NCBI GenBank assembly: GCA_027028665.1
Contig: JALVIU010000289.1
Span: 1-9,288 of the forward strand
Direction of reading: 5' to 3'
DNA from: Candidatus Atribacteria bacterium
Lineage (GTDB): Bacteria > Atribacterota > JALVIU01
DNA length: 9,288 bases
The position numbers and the translations under genes are program-made. Below the pieces are notes generated by a model, which did no database searches, had not been told where the DNA came from, and saw nothing but the letters and a program-made list of their open reading frames with translations. Shown here piece after piece: positions 5,129-9,288 of this stretch (position 1 is its first letter; each line of letters opens with the position of its first letter).

Positions 5129-7108
5129 TTAAGCTTTAAAACCTTTAACAAGCTCTGCTAGCTCTTCTGCATATACTTTAATATTTTCGGACTCTTTACC
5201 CAGATTTTCTGCAAGGGTCGCATTTTTCTGTGCTACCTCACTTACTACCATTACTGCATTTCTCATCTCTTTAGAGGCCGATGCCTGCTCTTCTGTTGCC
5301 GCTGAGATTTGTGCTACAAGGTCACTTACATTGGATATGCTGTCCCCTACTCCTTCCAATTTCCCTAAACTTGTCTTTATATCATCCAGTATCTTCTCTA
5401 TTTTTTGGATAGATGCCTTTGCAGCCTCACTTGCTGTTTCTCCTGCTTTTTTCTCTATTTCAATATTTTCACTTATGGTATCTATCATCTGGGTAATCTG
5501 TCCTATGCTATCATCAATAAGAATAAAGGTATCCCCTGCTTCTCTTACAAGCTTCATACCCCTTTCTACTTCTTCCTTTCCTTCTTCAGAAGATCTAACT
5601 GCAATCTCTACTTCACTCTGTATACCCTTTATAAGCTCTCCTATCTCACCTGCTGCCTGCTGTGATCGCTCTGCAAGTTTCCTTACCTCATCTGCCACAA
5701 CGGCAAAACCCTTACCATGTTCACCTGCACGTGCTGCCTCAATGGCTGCATTTAATGCAAGGAGATTTGTTTGATCCGCTATATCTGATATAACATCTAT
5801 AATTTTACCTATCTCTTCTGAGGATTTTCCAAGCTTATCCACAACACCTGCAAGTTCTTCTACCTTACCATTTATATTTTCCATACCCTGTATACTATTT
5901 TCTATGGCCTTTCGACCATTTTCTGCATAGGTATTTGCAGTCTCTGAAAGCTTTCTCGTATCCTGCGCAGAGGTTATCGATCTCTCTATGGATGCACTCA
6001 GCTCACCCATTGCTATCCCTGCCTTTTTTGCATCATCCCCTACACTCTTTGCATACTCTACTATATTTCTCATCTGTTCTATCACATTATCTGCACTTTG
6101 AGCAAGTTCCTCACTCTTTTTTGTTATGTTCTGTGCACTCTCTGCTACCTCCCCAATAGATGATGTAAGCTCCTCTACTGTTGCAGACACTTCTTCAGCA
6201 CTTGATGCAAGGGATGAAGATGCATCCACCATATCATTTGATACATTAGCCAGGGTATTTGATGTATCTGTAAGGGCATCTGAAGTACGTTTTGTTTTTG
6301 AGACTATATTTCTAAATGCATCAAGTAGGGCATTAAATGCACTTACCAAGGTAGATATTTCATCATTTCCTTTTACAGGGATTCTAACTGTAAGGTCTGC
6401 TTCTCCCCTGTTTATCTTCTCAGCAAAACCACTTATAAGAGAAGTTGCATTTTTAATAGGTTTTGTAATCATGCTGTGTGCAGCAAAAAGACCAATTGCT
6501 ACAAAGATAATGGCAAGACCAATAATTAGAAATATCTTTATCATCATAGCATTCATCGTTTTTTGTATATCATCAATATAAAATCCTGTAGCAATGACCC
6601 AACCCCATTCAGGAAATCCCTTTACAAATGAAAGCTTTGGTGATGGTTTTTCTTCTCCTGGTTTTGGCCACATATATCTTTCAAAACCTTCCCCTTTCTC
6701 TTTTGCAATATTTACAATATCTGCAAAGAATTCTTTTCCTGTGGGATCTTTTAAGCCTAATAGATTTTTTCCATTAAGAGATGGCTTTATTGGATGCATA
6801 ATCATATCACCATTATAGTCATTTACCCAGAAATATCCATCCTTTCCGTACCTTAGCTTTTCTATAACTTTAAGCGCCTCTTTTTTTGCATCCTTTTCGG
6901 AAATTTTTCCTGCTTGTGCCTCCTTATAATAAGTAGAAATAACAGAATAAGCAGACTGGGTAAGTAGTTTCAGTGTGGATTCTTTTTCTGTTATTATAGC
7001 GGATTTCATTGCACCCATCACAAAGATTCCAGAAGCTATAATTAAGATTAGAAATAATATTATAAAAACAAACAGCTTTCCCTGGATGCTTAATTTGCGA
7101 AGACCCAT
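5129..7108 (-). CDS. Methyl-accepting chemotaxis protein with single Cache sensor (sCache_2)
   Basis: This is a 659-residue transmembrane chemoreceptor signalling to CheA/CheW. After a short cytoplasmic start it has TM1 (about 11-32), an extracytoplasmic sensor (about 35-185), TM2 (about 189-210), a HAMP domain (about 212-268) and a long coiled-coil signalling domain. The sensor has the sCache_2 pattern: DGYFWVND (90-97), MIMHP (102-106), LKDPTGKEF (119-127), Y-M-W-P-K-P-G (145-151) and [13 protein letters not shown] (169-181). Members of this class often bind small organic acids. The hairpin tip is the highly conserved block from [20 protein letters not shown] through [20 protein letters not shown] (436-476). 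No CheR/CheB-binding pentapeptide is seen at the C-terminus (LVKGFKA). The ATG follows a GGAGGAGGAG ribosome binding site, and the gene has its own promoter. It lies next to a TRAP transporter gene, which suggests a shared ligand, though this is not proven. Confidence 0.97.
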   Translation of the reverse strand: MGLRKLSIQGKLFVFIILFLILIIASGIFVMGAMKSAIITEKESTLKLLTQSAYSVISTYYKEAQAGKISEKDAKKEALKVIEKLRYGKDGYFWVNDYNGDMIMHPIKPSLNGKNLLGLKDPTGKEFFADIVNIAKEKGEGFERYMWPKPGEEKPSPKLSFVKGFPEWGWVIATGFYIDDIQKTMNAMMIKIFLIIGLAIIFVAIGLFAAHSMITKPIKNATSLISGFAEKINRGEADLTVRIPVKGNDEISTLVSAFNALLDAFRNIVSKTKRTSDALTDTSNTLANVSNDMVDASSSLASSAEEVSATVEELTSSIGEVAESAQNITKKSEELAQSADNVIEQMRNIVEYAKSVGDDAKKAGIAMGELSASIERSITSAQDTRKLSETANTYAENGRKAIENSIQGMENINGKVEELAGVVDKLGKSSEEIGKIIDVISDIADQTNLLALNAAIEAARAGEHGKGFAVVADEVRKLAERSQQAAGEIGELIKGIQSEVEIAVRSSEEGKEEVERGMKLVREAGDTFILIDDSIGQITQMIDTISENIEIEKKAGETASEAAKASIQKIEKILDDIKTSLGKLEGVGDSISNVSDLVAQISAATEEQASASKEMRNAVMVVSEVAQKNATLAENLGKESENIKVYAEELAELVKGFKA

Positions 7109-7157
7109 TATCTCCTCCTCCTTTATTTATTGTTAGTATATAAAAAATATTTAAATA

Positions 7158-7186
7158 ATTATACTAAATAAAAAATAGGAAGTCAA
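7158..7186 (-). promoter_or_regulatory. Sigma-70-type promoter of the chemoreceptor gene
   Basis: On the minus strand TTGACT (7186-7181), a 17-base spacer and TATAAT (7163-7158) make a near-consensus promoter about 50 bases before the start codon. A sigma-28 flagellar-type promoter, common for chemoreceptors, is not seen. Confidence 0.82.
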
Positions 7187-7209
7187 GAAGGAGAGGAAGT
7201 CAAAAAGCC

Positions 7210-7239
7210 AATAAATATAATAAGAATAAATATAATAAG
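7210..7239. repeat. Perfect tandem duplication of a 15-base AT-rich unit
   Basis: AATAAATATAATAAG occurs twice with no gap (7210-7224 and 7225-7239). It lies just upstream of the chemoreceptor -35 box on the minus strand. It may be replication slippage, or an AT-rich upstream promoter element. Confidence 0.7.
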
Positions 7240-7316
7240 TAGCATAACAAAAGAAAACAAATTATTTTTTATTATTTTTAATTTCTTAATAAGGTAAGAA
7301 TTGAGGACCAAAAAAT

Positions 7317-7344
7317 TAGGTAGGGTAGATATCTACCCTACCTA
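7317..7344 (-). terminator. Rho-independent terminator of the TRAP permease gene
   Basis: A 28-base perfect palindrome (TAGGTAGGGTAGAT and its complement) has no separate loop, so a few central bases must open. On the minus strand it is followed by AATTTTTTGG, a proper U-run. The TRAP stop codon (7342-7344) lies within the first arm. The orientation of the U-run makes it act on the minus strand only. Confidence 0.88.
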
Positions 7345-9288
7345 TGCTGTTTTCACTGGAGCACTTTCTTTTATGAGGAACTTCATCCCCAAAAGGATGG
7401 CAAAACTTATAGCCACAGGAATTATATTAAGTGTTGCACTTACAAAGCCTAAAGCCCCAAGGCCAAGCCTTATAAGTATGTTTAGGTCTTTCTTAAACCA
7501 TCCTGTAAGGGATACACCAAATAGATACATGGTAAGTACCGTAGCCAGTAAATAATAGAGTATTCTTATAACAGTCATGACATCCCAATGTGTAACAGTA
7601 ATCAAAAACATATCAGGATGTGTGAAATAGATATATGGGCCAATATACCCTGCAAGTGCGTACTTTACCGAGTTCTGAGCGGTCTTCCAGAAGTCTCCAC
7701 CTGCCAGGGCAGAGCCTGCATAAGATGCGAGTGCCACAGGGGGAGTAAGGTCTGCAAGGATACCAAAATAGAACACGAAAAAGTGCGCCGCAAGTAGCGC
7801 GACAGCTGCACCATATCCCAATACTGGCTGACTATATACAGGTGAATTAGCAACAATATTATAGACAGCAGGTGCCGCAACCAGGGATGTAATAACATAG
7901 TTTGCTGTGGTAGGTACACCCATTCCAAGGATAAGACTAAATATCATCGCCATAAACAAAAGAAGTAATAGATTTCCACCTGCAAGGTCTGTAAGTTTGT
8001 ATCCAAGACTTGTAACAAGACCTGTCATAGTAAGTACACCCTGAATAAGTCCTGCACTTGCTGCAGCAAGCATAACTGTAGAACTCGTTTTACCTGCATC
8101 TATCATAGACTGATAAGTGGCACTGTACATCTTCTTCCCCTCTTCACTCTTTGAGACAGAACCCACTATAAGGGAGAATATAATACCAAATACACCACTC
8201 ATAAGTAGTATAGATTCTTTGGTAATCCCTATATATTTCATAAGTGCCACAAAAAGCGTAAATAAAAGAGTTATGAATAATTTTTCGTTAAACTTAACAT
8301 ATTTTCCTGAAAACCCAAGTACAAATAGTACTATGGACATTATCAAAAGCACGATAGCCGATATCTTTGCAAGACCTGCACCACTAAACATGAAAAATAG
8401 TGTAATAAGTACTACCACTACATAGAGCTGTTCATTTCCCTCTATCTCATCACGGGATACCCATGCAACCCATATACCTATACCAAGTGAGGATATAGCT
8501 GCAATGTGTGGTGCAATACCCCAGATAAGGGCAACAGTAATAATCAATATCGGAAGTAATATGTAGAGTTTTCTTATGAAGTAGGCCACAGGGGTAAATT
8601 GATCACTGGTTAGGCCTCTTAAACCCAGACGCTTTGTTTCAAGGTCTATAAAGAGGTAGACCCCCGTATAATAGATAATAGCAGGAAGGATTGCCGCTAT
8701 TATGATCCTATTGTACGGGATACCCAAAAACTGGGCCATAATAAATGCAGCTGCACCCATAATAGGTGGCATAAGCTGTCCCCCTGTAGATGCCACAGGT
8801 TCTACAGCACCTGCCGTCTCTGGAGGATAACCCGCCTTTTTCATAAGTGGAATAGTAAAGGTACCTGTTGTCAAAACATTGGCAACAGAGCTTCCACTGA
8901 CAGTTCCCATAAGTCCACTTGATACAACTGCTGCCTTTGCAGGGCCACCAGAACGGGAGCCAAATACAGAGATCATAAACTCTGTTACATAATCACTTAT
9001 ACCGATCTTAAGCAGAAATGCGCCAAAGAATACAAATGCGAACACATAAATGGTCATAACAAAAAATGGGATTCCAAAGATACCCTGATCCAGATAGAGG
9101 TACTGAACTATCCTGGACCAATTAAAATAGGTATCCTGCACACCATATATTAAAAAGACAAACACTATGGCAGGGAGGATCCAACCAAGGGAACGCCTCG
9201 TAGCCTCAAGTACGGCAAGTATCGCGATTATGCCAAATATTATATCAAAGGTGTTTACCTCATAGTAGACCATATATGTGGGGTATCT
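7342..9288 (-). CDS. TRAP transporter fused permease (DctQM-type, TAXI-TRAP), N-terminus beyond right edge
   Basis: This is the membrane component of a TRAP transporter, a sodium- or proton-coupled importer that takes substrate from a periplasmic binding protein. In the fused form one protein carries both the small 4-TM and large 12-TM subunits. The visible 649 codons are strongly hydrophobic. The family block L-E-A-T-R-R-S-L-G-W lies about 28-37 residues in. Next come GSRSGGPAKAAVVSSGLMGT and V-S-G-S-S-V-A-N-V, then EPVASTGGQLMPPIMGAAAF, all typical of fused permeases. L-G-M-G-V-P-T-T-A-N-Y is the matching block of the second half. An in-frame ATG at 9273 has no ribosome binding site. The frame stays open to the edge (RYPTY before that Met), and the family normally has further N-terminal sequence, so the true start is probably outside. 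A TAXI-type binding protein gene may lie just beyond the edge. Substrate unknown, probably an organic or amino acid. Confidence 0.93.
   Translation of the reverse strand, partial: RYPTYMVYYEVNTFDIIFGIIAILAVLEATRRSLGWILPAIVFVFLIYGVQDTYFNWSRIVQYLYLDQGIFGIPFFVMTIYVFAFVFFGAFLLKIGISDYVTEFMISVFGSRSGGPAKAAVVSSGLMGTVSGSSVANVLTTGTFTIPLMKKAGYPPETAGAVEPVASTGGQLMPPIMGAAAFIMAQFLGIPYNRIIIAAILPAIIYYTGVYLFIDLETKRLGLRGLTSDQFTPVAYFIRKLYILLPILIITVALIWGIAPHIAAISSLGIGIWVAWVSRDEIEGNEQLYVVVVLITLFFMFSGAGLAKISAIVLLIMSIVLFVLGFSGKYVKFNEKLFITLLFTLFVALMKYIGITKESILLMSGVFGIIFSLIVGSVSKSEEGKKMYSATYQSMIDAGKTSSTVMLAAASAGLIQGVLTMTGLVTSLGYKLTDLAGGNLLLLLFMAMIFSLILGMGVPTTANYVITSLVAAPAVYNIVANSPVYSQPVLGYGAAVALLAAHFFVFYFGILADLTPPVALASYAGSALAGGDFWKTAQNSVKYALAGYIGPYIYFTHPDMFLITVTHWDVMTVIRILYYLLATVLTMYLFGVSLTGWFKKDLNILIRLGLGALGFVSATLNIIPVAISFAILLGMKFLIKESAPVKTA

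Noticed and set aside
5331-6581. Several plus-strand open frames opposite the chemoreceptor gene, up to 151 codons
   Set aside because: They are antisense shadows of the biased coiled-coil codons: Ser/Ala/Pro-rich, without ribosome binding sites or family motifs.
9271-9273. ATG as the real start of the TRAP permease gene
   Set aside because: There is no ribosome binding site in the bases before it, the frame stays open to the window edge, and fused TRAP permeases normally have more N-terminal sequence before the LEATRR block.

Overview
The window is AT-rich bacterial DNA carrying seven protein genes, two of them cut by the window edges. Consensus-like sigma-70 promoters, strong AGGAGG-type ribosome binding sites and rho-independent terminators point to a bacterium. 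Heavy use of AGA/AGG arginine and ATA isoleucine codons, many Lys and Glu residues, and an archaeal-style split RtcB gene would suit a thermophilic or anaerobic lineage, but the taxon cannot be fixed from this window. Six genes are on the minus strand; only a small lipoprotein gene is on the plus strand. There are no tRNA or rRNA genes, no CRISPR array and no transposase.

Layout. Positions 1-1057 (minus) hold the 5' part of rtcB, the RNA 3'-phosphate ligase. After 101 residues it is interrupted, immediately before the active-site metal-binding cysteine, by an intein that carries a LAGLIDADG homing endonuclease and runs off the left edge. A divergent intergenic region (1058-1381) carries promoters for rtcB and for a small PEGA-like lipoprotein (1382-1702, plus). 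The lipoprotein gene converges on an operon and shares with it a symmetric hairpin terminator that contains the operon's last stop codon.

The operon (4740 down to 1729, minus) has four closely packed genes: an AEC/auxin-efflux-type permease, a cytoplasmic serine hydrolase of the beta-lactamase/AmpC fold, and a CidA/LrgA plus CidB/LrgB membrane pair. Gaps and overlaps are +9, -26 and -1 bases. It has its own TTGACA-18-TATACT promoter, with an inverted repeat lying over the -10 box. Positions 4805-5128 are non-coding and rich in palindromes. The next gene (5129-7108, minus) is a transmembrane chemoreceptor with a single-Cache sensor, driven by a TTGACT-17-TATAAT promoter. Last, 7342-9288 (minus) is a TRAP transporter fused permease of the TAXI type. 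Its N-terminus lies beyond the right edge, and it ends in a strong terminator that again contains the stop codon.

Function. Apart from rtcB and the lipoprotein, the genes fit a theme of small carboxylate transport and sensing. AEC permeases include malate and malonate carriers, LrgAB-type pairs include pyruvate transporters, TRAP systems carry organic acids, and sCache_2 receptors often bind small organic acids. This is inference from families; no substrate can be read from the sequence. The most notable items are the intein with its homing endonuclease at the RtcB active site, and the unusual operon placing a serine hydrolase between an AEC permease and lrgAB.
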